Of a DNA stretch of 64,000 bases, positions 10,021 through 21,513 are shown one piece after another; the stretch's first letter is position 1, and the number at the start of each line of letters is the position of its first letter. A program made the translations under genes and the position numbers. The DNA comes from Euclidia mi (taxonomy: Eukaryota; Arthropoda; Insecta; Lepidoptera; Erebidae). The DNA lies in contig OX123192.2 in assembly GCA_944739405.2 (NCBI GenBank), positions 48,474,486-48,538,485 of the forward strand, in the 5' to 3' direction. The notes beneath the pieces are model-generated. The model saw only the letters and a program-made list of their open reading frames with translations, searched no databases and was not told the origin of the DNA.

Positions 10021-10831
10021 CCGTACATAGAGCATTTGTTCCTGATAAAATAATATTTTTTAATTAAAAAACTAAATCATGGTTTAGGTTAGTATTCTTT
10101 TCGTAAAAATCGCACACATATATGAGAATAATAATTAGTGTGGACGATATTGTCATTTAAAATCACCTAAATGTATATGGACTATGTAGCTGATTTTATA
10201 ATACATTTCTTTCGCTGCCTACCATCATAGTACCTACGTTGCCACATACAGATTCACAGGCACATCAAACTAATAGCAGATGACAATATTTCTTTGAAGT
10301 TACGGTAATCAGAGAATGGAAAGGGCGTCTATGTCTATTCTTCCATTTATATAAGACCGGATTAGACTATGCTTATAAATCACACAAATATTTTCTCAGC
10401 CGTTAAATAAAGGCCTCATTACTGTTTTCTTTGTGTATAATACAGCTACATAGCCTTTTCCTTAGGATACCTATCAAAAGATAACACCAACCTTTCGGAG
10501 GACTGGACAAATATTGAAACGGACAGAGAAAGCCAACAACCGAAAACTTTGAAGAAATATTTATTGAGTCCATAGTTAGTCCACAGTGAGATACGCTTGA
10601 TAATTACATATGTGGGTGGCTTAGCAAAGCTGACACTAAAAGGACCATAATATTTCAGGTTCGGTAGCATTGGAGCCCCAAATATCATCTTCCTTTCAGA
10701 GCTTGGGAAGTGTGTACTGGCCAATGGAGATCAAATTTTACTTTTTTAGAAGCAGCCTATTGGTTGAACTTAAGACATCTATGGTACATCAATATATCAC
10801 AAAAGACCAAACTCAGTTTTCCTTAAATTAA
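10021..10831. other. Non-coding sequence
   Basis: No element was recognised. A 92-codon frame at 10446-10724 (minus) has a protein-like residue mix, but I cannot relate it to any family and it has no supporting signals. Confidence 0.35.
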
Positions 10832-10844
10832 TATATTATCTTTC

Positions 10845-10987
10845 TTGAAATTAAACTACAGTTTACGGATTTTATCGCGATGTATTGGTTTCACTAAGTT
10901 ATTACATTTGAAACTAATGATCTAGAAACTATATTTTTAATTTATTACTAGCCGACGTTTCGAATTCTTTACAGAATTCATGTTCAC
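10845..10987 (+). repeat. Left inverted arm of the Penelope-like element
   Basis: This is the reverse complement of 12400-12542, with about two mismatches in 143 bp. The arm runs through the first codons of the ORF (ATG at 10980). It contains 'gccgacgtttcgaattc', whose complement carries the GAAACGTC phrase of degenerate PLE hammerhead motifs. A diverged relative is at 45062-45210. Confidence 0.9.
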
Positions 10988-12332
10988 AAAGATTCTCTCA
11001 CCGCTCAGAGGCAATACGAGAGCACATGTGAAAGATTCCTACCATTTTGTCAGTGAAATCAAACACCTACATCTCTCTGACAAGGAAACTATGGTTAGTT
11101 TTGATATACAGTCATTATTCACGTGCATACCAGTACATGATTGTGTAGAAATTACTAGAAGGAAGCTGACAGAAAACAACATGCCTGAGGAATATGCAGA
11201 AATACTCAAACACTGCCTGACAACGGGCTATCTGTTACGGGACAAGAAATACTACATACAAGTAGACGGTGTAGCAATGGGCTCTCCAGTATCGCCTGTT
11301 GTCGCTGACATCTTCATGGAGGACTTCGAGGCGCGAGCCCTGCAGACTGCCACCATCACACCGAGGTTCTACAAGCGGTATGTAGACGACACTTTCACAA
11401 TTTTACCAACAGATAGTGTTAATGCTTTCCTAAACCATCTTAATTCTATTAATAACCAAATACAATTCACAATGGAATTAGAGGCAAACAATTCTTTAGC
11501 TTTCTTGGATATACTTGTCATCAGGAATAAAAACAACTCCTTAAGCCATACTGTGTATAGGAAAAAGACCCATACAAATAGGTACTTAAACGGTGAATCT
11601 CACCACCGTCCTAAACAGTTAGCTACTGTAGGAATGTCTCTGTTTCAGAGAGCCCGCGGGATCTCTGACAAGAAACACCTGGACGCTGAGCTTCAACATG
11701 TCAGGCAAGTTCTGCAAGACAACAAGCTCCGACCGCCGCGCCACTATCACAGATCCCAGAAGAAAGAAAATCCAGCCACAGTAGAAAGACAACCTGCTGT
11801 CCTCCCATACATCAAGGGCGTGACCGACAAAATTGGCTACATCTTGAAGCGAGCTTCTATCAAAACTTACTACAAGCCGCCAACGAAGATCAGTCAATTA
11901 TTACCATCTGTCAAGTGTCAGTTACCCTTGCAAGAGGCCGGTGTCTACAAAATTGACTGTGAATGTGGGCTCTCATACATTGGACAAACCAAGAGAAGCA
12001 TAGGCATTCGACTCAAAGAACATATAGCTGACATAAAACATAAACGCTCAACAAAGTCTGCTGTGTGTGAACATGTGGAACAAGGACCCAACCACTACCT
12101 GCGATTTGATGAACCACAGATACTCGCAAAAGAACACCGTTTTCTTCCAAGGATGATACGAAAGGCTATTGAAATTAAAAAACACCCTAATTTCTATAGG
12201 GAAGATGGTTGGAATGTTCCTCCAGCTTGGGACCCTGTCATAAGGCTAATGAAACCCAAGAAGGACAAAGTCACCAGAAGACCTAAGGACACTGTGAGCT
12301 CATTCTGCGTAAATAGTAACACCAGTAGATGA
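10980..12332 (+). CDS. Penelope-like reverse transcriptase with GIY-YIG endonuclease
   Basis: The 450-residue uninterrupted ORF has reverse-transcriptase motif A (VSFDIQSLFT, Asp near residue 42), motif B (AMGSPVSPVVADIFM, around residue 100) and the catalytic YVDD (around residue 134). A GIY-YIG nuclease domain follows (about 321-420: GVYKI, then SYIGQTKRS, then IRLKEH and a downstream IRKAIEI). Combining RT with a C-terminal GIY-YIG is diagnostic of Penelope-like elements, which copy their RNA at chromosome nicks. The N-terminal part of the RT found in complete elements is absent; the frame opens at the arm boundary. With no stops or frameshifts the insertion must be recent, though this truncated copy is unlikely to be autonomous. 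Confidence 0.93.
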   Translation: MFTKILSPLRGNTRAHVKDSYHFVSEIKHLHLSDKETMVSFDIQSLFTCIPVHDCVEITRRKLTENNMPEEYAEILKHCLTTGYLLRDKKYYIQVDGVAMGSPVSPVVADIFMEDFEARALQTATITPRFYKRYVDDTFTILPTDSVNAFLNHLNSINNQIQFTMELEANNSLAFLDILVIRNKNNSLSHTVYRKKTHTNRYLNGESHHRPKQLATVGMSLFQRARGISDKKHLDAELQHVRQVLQDNKLRPPRHYHRSQKKENPATVERQPAVLPYIKGVTDKIGYILKRASIKTYYKPPTKISQLLPSVKCQLPLQEAGVYKIDCECGLSYIGQTKRSIGIRLKEHIADIKHKRSTKSAVCEHVEQGPNHYLRFDEPQILAKEHRFLPRMIRKAIEIKKHPNFYREDGWNVPPAWDPVIRLMKPKKDKVTRRPKDTVSSFCVNSNTSR

Positions 12333-12399
12333 AAAATGTTCGGGTACTTTGAGATAACTTATACATTGAAGAAAAAGACAAATATCACCTCAGTCTTCC

Positions 12400-12542
12400 G
12401 TGAACATGAATTCTGTAAAGAATTCGAAACGTCGGCTAGTAATAAATTAAAAATATAGTTTCTAGATCATTAGTTTCAAATGTAATAACTAAGTGAAACC
12501 AATACATCGCGATAAAATCTGTAAACTGTAGTTTAATTTCAA
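12400..12542 (+). repeat. Right inverted arm of the Penelope-like element
   Basis: This is the inverted partner of 10845-10987. It contains 'ttctgtaaagaattcgaaac' followed by GTC, which looks like a decayed hammerhead core: CTGTAAAG stands where CTGANGA would be required, so I do not call a functional ribozyme here. Confidence 0.9.
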
Positions 12543-12589
12543 TGTGTAACATTCGCGTAAACCCAAGAAGATACTATATTATCTTTCTT

Positions 12590-12954
12590 CTTTTATAAAC
12601 GCTACGATTTATGACAATAGATAGATGCAAGGATGTTTGTTGCTTTTTGACGCTTAAATTATTATTGCACAAATTTTGGTGAAGCATTTCAGTGTATATA
12701 GCTAATAATTACAGCAGAATTGAATTAATCCAGAGACTAAACCTTGCTGTGATAGGCAAGCACCCGGACCCTAGTGCAGAATTTAGTCATATTTTTACAC
12801 TATACTTAGATAAAGTGCCATTAAGAATGCATTTGCACCCAATTACAATCTTTAAGATATCTTTTAGATACGTAGAAACATTTCATAAAAGCTTATAACA
12901 TTTAGCCAGGAGCATTCACAGCTAAACAGGCAAAGCGAAGATGTGTTTGTACAC
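12590..12954. other. Non-coding sequence
   Basis: Nothing recognised. Confidence 0.4.
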
Positions 12955-13270
12955 CACCGACACCAAGAACATGCACAACAGCGTGAAGGAATTAATTTTC
13001 TCTACGTTGAACTGGAGACGTTTTATTATCACTTCTTAGACGACGGTCAGTTGAAACTTAAGCTATGGAAGTGACCGACTAAAAAGCGCTTATAGTGGAA
13101 AGACTATCGTATGAATGAATGCTTAAACATATCGGTAGCTAAGGAAAATATGGATGGACTGTTCGAGAATGGATATGAAAGAAAAAGGTATAAGTGATCG
13201 GGTGACTGGCGACAGAGAAGTATGGAAACGAACGAGGTACTGCATCGACACCAAATAAATGGGTCCTAGC
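12955..13270 (+). pseudogene. Heavily decayed LINE C-terminal remnant
   Basis: Plus-strand reading with frame changes gives phrases like YGWTVREWI and ATEKYGNE, followed by 'ccaaataaatgggtcctagc'. These resemble the C-terminus and tail of the LINE whose better-preserved end is at 24478-24590. No intact frame remains. Confidence 0.45.
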
Positions 13271-13689
13271 TGTCTTTTAATAGGTAAGTGGAATGTCAGA
13301 AAAGAAGTCGCTTCTACTTATCTGATAAGACATAAGTCGTAAGGCAAATAAACATGAAATACGATCAGATTCAGATCATGATTCCTAATCGACACAGACT
13401 GCTTGTTCTTGTCCAAAGTGTATGTATCCAACCTTTTTTTACTAGCATGTGTAATTCTTTAACTGGGAACGAAAAAACCTACAATGATGTTGATGATGAT
13501 GTTGGTCTGGGTTGATACTTTAATTTTGTTTAACTCAACTAGCAAGTAGAGTTTGTTCTCTGGTGATATCATTTCAGCTCTCAAAATATTATCTGCCTAG
13601 GTATTTCACAGCAGCCTCCTCAAAGGCGTCCATGTCTAACATCTGACATACGCGGGTAGACAAGCGACTGTGTATATTACTGGCACGGC

Positions 13690-14181
13690 TAACATAGCTA
13701 TGGTACAGTCTAGGTGGCCTATGGCCACATGCCAGGACAGAAACTTCCCCTCCACATGTCTCTCTGCAGAGTCAGAGGTTCGGTGGATGAGATGAGGGGC
13801 GACGGGATTGCCATTGATTACGATGCCGATGGCGGGTACAGCCTTAAAAAAGGCAACTGTTCGGCCCGACCCGCAACCCTAAACGGACAGGATCAGGCGT
13901 CTTTTTCTGGACGTAGGTAGGAGACAGACTACGAGGAAGAAAACCTCCTTAAAAATAACCCGAACCTCAAGCTCTAGCGCCCAGTGAGGAGGTGCGTGGC
14001 TGGGGGGAACCCAGTCGCTATAGCGTTACCAGGGGAGCTCACCCTTAGCGAGCAAAATTTTAAAGATATTACTCAGGAGGGTATCGCCCACTTAGCGGGC
14101 GGAGAATCCTTTGGCACCCCGGCGTCAGCCGTAGTGTACAGCCCCTTGTATTCTGGCGGGGTAAACCGTGCCTATACATGA
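13690..14181. other. GC-rich island of unknown origin
   Basis: This stretch is clearly richer in GC than its surroundings. It has short open frames (13714-13920, and 13984-14181 from a GTG). It may be the 5-prime or ORF1 part of a retroelement, but I do not recognise it. No boundaries or target duplication were found. Confidence 0.35.
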
Positions 14182-14577
14182 GTTCGGGTTCTATATACTT
14201 TCCCAAATGCCCGCTAAGATGCTAAGATTTTCTGTTAATTGTTTAACAAGTGGCCATTTCAGTCACTGATGGCTTAAAAAGCGGACTTGTTTGGAACTCC
14301 GCTGATATTGTTGAACTTTATTTATTTGAAGGCCTTTACGATAATAATTAAGCATATTTTTCTCTATTGAATATAGATTCCTGTGGAAGGAGATATCTAG
14401 AAGATACTTAAGTTTTTCTGAGATATGTTTTGAATTGGGTATACTTTGTTTTATTTTATGTCACAAGACTGACCAGAAAATTTTCATGCTGCATCCAGTC
14501 TCTCTATATACATTGTCTTGTTCTGAAACACGTGACGTGCCAGAATCTTCCTCGTTCCAATGTTTCAGGTATCACTG

Positions 14578-14632
14578 TTATTAGCTCCGTTGTCTTGAGA
14601 ATGTAGTATTCTCAAGACAACGGAGCTAATAA
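14578..14632. repeat. Perfect 25-bp inverted repeat, 5-nt spacer
   Basis: Arms 14578-14602 and 14608-14632 match exactly; the spacer is gtagt. No transposon ends are associated. Confidence 0.95.
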
Positions 14633-15059
14633 AAGATCGTTTTATATGATTACAATGGGAGAAAATACTACAACTTTACAACTGACATATGATATTGTTT
14701 GCTTGCTAGCTTGGGGAATTGATATGTTTATATTATTATGGTATGAATAGTGTGAGTAAATAATAATTAAGTATGTATTGTTTTTTTGTGATAGCTACCT
14801 TTATTTATACCATAGCTATTCTACCTTTTCCATACATTGAAAAGGAATAAATTCCGATGAAGTATTGTTTGGTGGATTTATAGTATTTGGGTGCCAAATA
14901 CTTTATTAGAATTTTGGAACGCGCATTTTGAGGTGTTTTCATCCCAAAAATTTACATTTCTGAGGTTTTAACTGCTGATGAGTGGCAGACCAACTATGAT
15001 CAAGATAACTGATGAAATGTGTCCGATTTGTTACCATTAAGGATGGTTTTTTGCAAATA

Positions 15060-15095
15060 TAGTCAGTTAGTAGCTATTGAGCTACTAACTGACTA
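15060..15095. repeat. Perfect 16-bp inverted repeat, 4-nt spacer
   Basis: Arms 15060-15075 and 15080-15095 are exact reverse complements; the spacer is attg. Confidence 0.95.
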
Positions 15096-15205
15096 ACAGA
15101 CTTTTTTATATACAAACAGAAAGAAGACGTCCGCTTATTTTTTTTAAGGGCATTTCTTCCCGATCTGTGGGCATCTTATCTCATCTTAGTGTAACCCTAC
15201 GTTCA

Positions 15206-15312
15206 AGGAACATATCATCATCATCGGCCCTGTTTATAAACTGTGCCACTGTTGGAAACGGGCCTCTTCTCACTGTAAGAAAGGTAAGGCCATAGTCCAC
15301 CGAGGAACATAT
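15206..15312 (-). mobile_element. LINE/SINE 3-prime tail insertion with 10-bp TSD
   Basis: An 87-bp insert (15216-15302) is flanked by aggaacatat at 15206-15215 and 15303-15312. On the minus strand it ends with an ATG-repeat tail. A related piece is at about 20462-20552. It is a severely 5-prime-truncated retroposition product. Confidence 0.75.
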
Positions 15313-16270
15313 TATGTTATGCCCAATTTCAGCTTCTTGCGGCCAAACAATTTTGGTTGGGCGTTGCCCTCACTCAGTCGGTAAGGAAAGAATTTTATTT
15401 AATATATACCTACCTATACCTACAGACAGAAGAGAGAATGGAGAATTTAACAACTAAAACTGATATATCAACACTCGAATTTCAAACATGAGAAAATAAA
15501 AGCTATCGCAAACAGATACCACGACCCAATGAATAATATTTGACGATCAATTATTTTATCCAACTGGACGAAAATTCTGATGTACTAACAAACATTGTAA
15601 AAAAACATAGCTAACTCCAGCTATAGGTTTCACCAAAGTATTTTTTTCTACAAAACAAATTACACATTATTTCAAGCATGTCTATCAAGCTCGATTTCAT
15701 GTCTATCCGAGGCACAGTTGACATAAAACCGGAGAAAAAACAACTGAATTGCCGAACAGTTCGGTTAAAAAGTACCGTTCATCGAAAATTAAATTCGGTA
15801 ACGGAATAATATTACCCATCATGCATTTATTTCAACAGCCTCAGTTCCGTTGTAAAATGTATTTACGTTAATATTTGTATTTCACCGACTCCGTTTTATT
15901 TATAGTCCACGAATAATATGCAAAAGGCGAGGGCAAAAGGCTTTCAGGTGGAGGAAACATAATGGAAAAAACGTGACAGTGTATATCAAGCATTGTGCAT
16001 ATTTGCTGGGGCAGTTTACATTATTTTATTTCTGTATTGGTTATGTATTTCTTTTTCTGTATTATTAATGGCTCACCAAGAAAGGCCTGTGGCAACACAC
16101 ACTGGTGAATATTACCAAAAAGATGGCCAAAATGTTTTAATGGTAAAAATGCATTAAATAAAACCTTTTGAACTATGAATAATTATTGTTTTATTAAAAG
16201 AGGCCTTTGTTCCAACCAAAAACAGATTTTGTGATATTTATAGTTTTAAATCAATCGTAAGATAATAGTC
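15313..16270. other. Non-coding sequence
   Basis: Nothing gene-like. The piece around 15320-15390 ('ggttgggcgttgccctcact') resembles Helitron-type repeats but has no clear ends. Confidence 0.4.
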
Positions 16271-17340
16271 AGTATATACAGGGTGTTACATATCCCCCCG
16301 TCCGATCAATGAAGGGGTTGCAGGGTAGAGTAAAATGATGAGGTATTTGTCATTAATTCACGAAAATTCAAGATAAAATTTTCCCCGGTAAATTTAATTA
16401 ACTTTAAATAATATCACATCAGATTACCCATGGCAACACTGAAGACACATAAATCGTAACAACTAGGTATCTACCTAAAGTTCATGAAAGGTCATCGAGT
16501 GCATCGGCCGACGCCGCCGGCGGCCGCGTCTAGTTACCTAATCCTTTGACAAAAGCCGAACGTCAACTTTACACGTGCCATCATTTTAGGTAGGTAGGTA
16601 TACCCATTTTATTTATGAGTTTGTTGCAACAGCTGGTTTATTGCATTAGGTAAAACGGAGGAAGGTATTGTTTACGTTGTTTGTTTGTTCCGTAAGAGTG
16701 GGTAGCCAACTTTGGTGTCCGTGTATTCAGACATTTCAGATCACCCGAAGGCCTACGACATGGCCTTACGATTCTTAGATTCAGTTTTACGTGGCTTCTG
16801 AGTACGTGGGCACCCATCCAAGTGATGACCTGTGCAACCGTTACTTAACTTTGCCAAACTATTACGATCCAAAAGCTTAGTCACGCTATGAGCGCTGCAG
16901 TATTTACGGTAATTACTAATTTTTTAAATCTTACTTATGCAGGTTACCTTTAATTCCGAAAAACATCAACTTACTTGTAAGCTGCGTACGACGATCATGC
17001 TCCACATGTCGACCGAAAAGGTTAAGACACTTACGGTACCTCTTCATCAAAGGTACCTATTTGAAAGCACACTAACTAGTACACTGTAGTTCACGAGGTG
17101 GTGAAGCCATTGAACAACGCGCTCCAAAGGCACTGGCAGACCTGGTGGTCCAGCGAACTGTTCCTCCTTATCACTACGTGCACCTACATGAATTGCATTC
17201 ACTCCTACCTAAACACATCGAAACGTTAAAGTATTCAGAGTTTGAATACGACCGACGACGTAACTATTTCACAACGTAACTTATTCTGGAAGTCCGAACG
17301 AGAATAATCCTAGGGCAAGACTGAGTGATCAGTAGGCAAA
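16271..17340. other. Possible decayed DNA element beginning with CAGGGTGTTA
   Basis: The phrase 'atacagggtgttacatatcc' at about 16274 looks like a transposon terminus. The following kilobase is less AT-rich than its flanks, with broken open stretches on the minus strand. No matching second terminus or transposase motif was found, so this remains unclassified. Confidence 0.3.
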
Positions 17341-18285
17341 TTGAAGTCGTAAAAAATAGCCAGTTAGGGATGTAACCAATGATATTTATTGGAGTTCTGT
17401 TTTTATCGATATGTTATTATTGTCCCCGTACGAGATGGGCACGTATCCAACGCAAAATTGTTGTTTGTTTTTAAAATATTGATATAACATAAAAATGATG
17501 TAACTTTTTTATTTGATTTAGGTTACCGAAATTAGTAGATCATTGTCTTTTGTCTATGATCTACTAAGTTCTGTAACACAAAAATATTATTTAAGTCTTG
17601 TTTACGTAATGTGTCGATATCGTTATATCATTAATGTAATAATTCTTTGAAAAATTAATGTTGTGTCACATTTCATGTTAAAATTTATTAAATCGATATT
17701 AGCTGCTATCGAACGTAGACATCTTTACCGCGTTTCGGTATTGTGTCGAGCGGCTTGTTTGACGGTAAAATTGCATTATTTTAAGGGCGGCATGCCCTTT
17801 GACACGAAAAGCCGACAATATTTTAATATAATTAATAGAATCATAAAGGATACCGCCGCTGAGTGGAGTGTTGCTAGTTTAGGGAATTTTCCCTAATTTC
17901 GGGGTAATGTTTCTCGTTAATACTATACTAAGAAAATAAATTGTGGTGTTTTATGAAGACCTGGATTTTTTTTATTGTTTTTCCTAGTATGTCTAGCAAG
18001 TCAGTAATATGTGGTTTCGGGATCAGACAGGCGGTTATGAAACACACTGTATATGAGGGATTAACAAGAATTTAATTAAGTATGTACTATAATTAATAAT
18101 ATTCATAACTAAGAAACATGAATGATCAGAGATATGCAAACTAAATGGTATGCAATGTTGATACCTAACTTTGTTTAAATATAAAATACTATATTTCAGG
18201 TTCCTTCATTAGTTAACTACGGAATTCAATATTCGATCTACAGATAGATCTGTAGATTTTAGATTCGTTTATGATATAAGCTCCA
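17341..18285. other. Non-coding sequence with two small inverted repeats
   Basis: Two inverted repeats are present: 17532-17542 with 17557-17567 (11 bp), and 18236-18245 with 18248-18257 (10 bp, 2-nt spacer). The ORF at 17663-17896 is not recognisable. Confidence 0.5.
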
Positions 18286-19301
18286 TCCCTACTAATATTA
18301 TAAATTCTAAACTGTGTATTTATGTATGTATGTATGTATGTTCCGTTTTCACGCTAAAACGGCTGAACCGATTTTGTTGAAATTTAATATAGAGATATAT
18401 TGGACCTTGTAGACGGACATAGGCTACCATAAGTTGCAAAAATTTGGGAATGTAGGGAGGGTAGAAGTTTGTACGGCACAAATTAACCTCTTGGAAGTAA
18501 GAACGCATGCGCTAATAATTGAGTGCTGCGCATGTGCTATCGCATGTCTGTCAGTACTGTCAGATCATACATAATGTCATATTATGACGGTAATTTAAAT
18601 TGTTCTCATATATGAACTAAACATTATTTAATACACTTAAACGGCTGAAACGATTTTCCCTACTAATATTATCTTCTTTCTCTTAGCGTTATCCCAGTTT
18701 CAATCTGGGGTCCGCTTACTAGTCTAACCGGATTTGGCTGAATATTAGCTTTTCCACGGAGCGACTGCCTGTCTGACCTCCGCAACCCGAAGGGATAGCG
18801 ATATTCTATGGTTTAGACTAGTGTCAGTTTAATTAGAAGGTACTGACGCCCTGTAACGACTGTCAAAGATCTTCATGACAACCGGGACCGACGGCTTAAC
18901 GTGCTCTCCGAGGCACGGGACAAGCGATAATTAACAATTCAATACGCACATAACTCCGAAAAGTCATTGGTGCGCGCCGTGGATTCGAACCCGATACCCT
19001 CTGCATGGCGGTCTTTTGGTATATCCACTCGGCTACCTACTAATATTATAAAATGCAAAAATGTTTATAGATATAATTGGACATGTATTAGAGCATGGAT
19101 TTGACACTTGATTGTATGCAAGGTGATGTTATTCGGTAGATAATGATAGATAACGTCATGGATACTGACTGAGTTACTTTGTACCCTATAGAGTTTCTGA
19201 AGTCTTTAGAATAATCAGAAGTGCCTTCACACAACTTGAGACTGAAAGTTGATTTGTGTTACGCAGAATTTAACGCGCGCGAAGCGGCGGGCAAAGGCTA
19301 G
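18286..19301 (+). mobile_element. Nested Helitron fragments interrupted by a SINE
   Basis: There are two Helitron-type 5-prime ends of the form TCCCTACTAATATTATAAA, at 18286 (after A18285) and at 18657. One 3-prime end follows: a GC-rich run 'gcgcgcgaagcggcgggc' and CTAG at 19298-19301, followed by T. The second 5-prime end was later hit by the SINE at 18673-19036. Non-coding. Confidence 0.7.
18660..19049 (-). mobile_element. Full-length tRNA-derived SINE, family 2, with 13-bp TSD
   Basis: The SINE (18673-19036) is flanked by ctactaatattat at 18660-18672 and 19037-19049. On the minus strand it has a perfect A box, TAGCCGAGTGG (19025-19035), and a perfect B box, GGTTCGAATCC (18981-18991), so its head derives from a tRNA gene and carries an internal Pol III promoter. 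Its 3-prime end, 'gaaactgggataacgctaag', recurs at 5100-5243. Other copies: 21388-21513 (+), 39925-40135 (-), 40800-40905 (-). Confidence 0.92.
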
Positions 19302-20030
19302 TACAAAATATGTCAAACACGAATCTCGAATCTCAAAATCCATGTATGGATCCAATATTGAAAATGGCCGTAAATTGCATCCAGGTGCAACTGCGTATTG
19401 GACTATCTGGACGTTTTACGTAAACTGGAGATAAAAGGGTCTGAAGAAACGCAAAGTCTTTGAAATAAATGTCTCATTTGTAATTTAAATGCGAAGCGCT
19501 TTTCTTGTTAAGTCTCTGCGATATTCATTTATATCCTTATTTATTGACTCTTGTACATCTTCAGATACATACTGACATTTTTAAAACCACTCATCAAAAG
19601 AATGAACTCAAGTTAAATACCGGGACATAAAGCTAGTAAAAACTAATCATGAGGCAGATATTGGCAGCCAAATCTAAAACAAATTAAATACAAGCATTTT
19701 CATTTTTTTGCTTCAATTTAATTCAGCTTATTTCTCGGAATACAGAAGAATATCGTACTATTTCCCTTATTCTTTCTGCTTAGTAACGTAAGTAGGTAAA
19801 TAAGACTATCAATTTCAAGGCACGGGTATCGGTTTTAAGATTTAATTTAGAAAATAGTAGCATCTGATAGCAATTGTAAATACCTCTAGAAATAGAATCC
19901 AAAACAGAAAAACACCAAATATTTACAGTTATAAACACAACAAGCGATAACATGCGACTTGGAAATCATCGATTTAAGCACGATATTTTTTATGAATTTC
20001 GTAGGCAGATTGTTATAATTTTTTTTATAT
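19302..20030. other. Non-coding sequence
   Basis: Nothing recognised. Confidence 0.45.
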
Positions 20031-20258
20031 ACTCACGCCTGTTTCCCCGAAGGGGTAGGCATATTACACCCACATTTCGCCAGAATTTTTAGGTCCCACG
20101 TAATAGGGGCGAGCCCATTGCCGTTACCGGGCACATCACCAGACTCCGTGCTGCTACTGAGAATTTCCTAATGGAGAAACCCAATAACACTTTGCCCGAC
20201 CCGGGAATCGAACCCGAGACTTCCCAATCTCACGAGCACATTTATGCCACGAGACCAT
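20031..20258 (-). mobile_element. tRNA-derived SINE, family 1, nearly complete
   Basis: The minus strand carries a B box reading GGTTCGATTCC within 'cccgggaatcgaacccgaga' (plus strand), the family body, and the tail ending in GGCGTGAG. It matches 29734-29973 over most of its length. Confidence 0.88.
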
Positions 20259-21387
20259 ATACCATATAAAATATATTTAAAAATGCTCAAAAGCTGCGTC
20301 ATTTATTGAGGTTTAAGATAAGTGTTATAAAACTATTCTCTCGACAATATTTTAAAATCATATATTGGCCAGGTTTTTGCAAATATTCGCCAGTGTGCGA
20401 CGGTATGAATCTCGTTTTTAATGAGTTCATCACTGTATGGTTTGTAGATCGGAAAATCATCAACAGCAGCCCTATGTACTGTCACACTGCTGGGCACGGG
20501 ACAGTTCTAGCTATAGGAAGGGTAAGACCATACATAGTCCACCACTAAATCATAGAACAGGGTTATTGATCCCTTCGGGTTCCGTGGTTGGTTTCAGGTT
20601 ATAAGTGCTCTTTAAAGCAGCTGTTATTCTGTCAAACTTGATTAGCCTACGATGCAAATTGCCGCATAATGCTAGAATGATGATGGTAATGACTCCGCCA
20701 TAATACTTTTTCAAGGTGACAATCTTATCATCATTTACAATAGTAAATCCATCTAGATTTTATAATGTGAATTACAATTCATAAAGTTATATACAGAGCG
20801 AGATAAGGCTTCGACTACCTACTAGTAATAGTTCTAATGCTTCAAAGAACGGATTATCGGACAAAATAGTACCGCAGTCCACTAACCGTTTGCATTAGGA
20901 TATATAGTTTACAGTATTTATGGAGATCTATAAATTCTGCTAAAGAAAAACCGAAAGCTGCATAATTCAACAATCAAAATGGGAACCAAAATTAATTATA
21001 TTTTGCATTTTCTCTAGTAATATTAAGTCGGCAAATAGAGTCGCAATTTTATAAGACCTATTACATCCTTTACTAAAAAAAGAACATTTATTGATATGGG
21101 ATTTAAGGCTGTCTCGTAAAGTGATGGTGGTGAACACGGTTTAAAAAATGCAAGGACAATTTTATAACTTTAAAAAAATGTTTAAGGTTTAATCTATATT
21201 ATTGCAAGGACAGCACTACTGGTACATTGCAGTTTGCATTTAAGCTCCTCTTTTAGTTTCATTTTGAACAAAGTTCGAGAGTGAATACAGCGGGCGGAAG
21301 CCTTTTCATGCAACCTATTTTAGTTTGGTACTGTTACAGTGAATAATAAGACCTTATATTAAAACCGTATATCATTTTGAATAGAAT
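20259..21387. other. Mostly non-coding; LINE-tail scrap at 20462-20552
   Basis: The piece at 20462-20552 ('cacactgctgggcacgggac', then 'atagtccacc') matches the insert at 15216-15302. No gene was found in the rest. Confidence 0.45.
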
Positions 21388-21513
21388 TGTATGTTATCGC
21401 TTGGCCCGTGCCTCAGACAGCGCGTTAAGCCGTCGGTCCCAGCTCTCATGAAGAACGTTGACAGCCAGTATAGGGAGCCAGTACATATCAATAAACTGAC
21501 ACTAGGCTAAACC
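21388..21513 (+). mobile_element. SINE family 2 fragment
   Basis: Contains the family phrase 'cgcttggcccgtgcctcaga' and 'ttaagccgtcggtccc', homologous to the body of the SINE at 18673-19036, opposite strand. Confidence 0.75.

Larger units (their letters stand above)
10832..12589 (+). mobile_element. Young Penelope-like element with inverted arms and 15-bp target duplication
   Basis: The phrase tatattatctttctt occurs at 10832-10846 and 12575-12589, bounding the insertion. Inside lie inverted arms of 143 bp (10845-10987 and 12400-12542) that differ at about two positions, and a 450-codon uninterrupted ORF between them. About 30 bp lies between the right arm and the right duplication. Penelope-like elements are known for LTR-like repeats in direct or inverted order and for variable target duplications. 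The ORF is shorter than typical full-length Penelope proteins (about 800 residues), so the element is 5-prime truncated. Confidence 0.9.

Noticed and set aside
10446..10724. 92-codon minus-strand ORF as a host gene
   Set aside because: Reasonable residue mix, but no start context, splice signals or recognisable family; left unannotated.
12400..12440. Functional hammerhead in the young Penelope-like element arms
   Set aside because: GAAACGTC is present, but the required CTGANGA box reads CTGTAAAG in both arms, so the core is incomplete.
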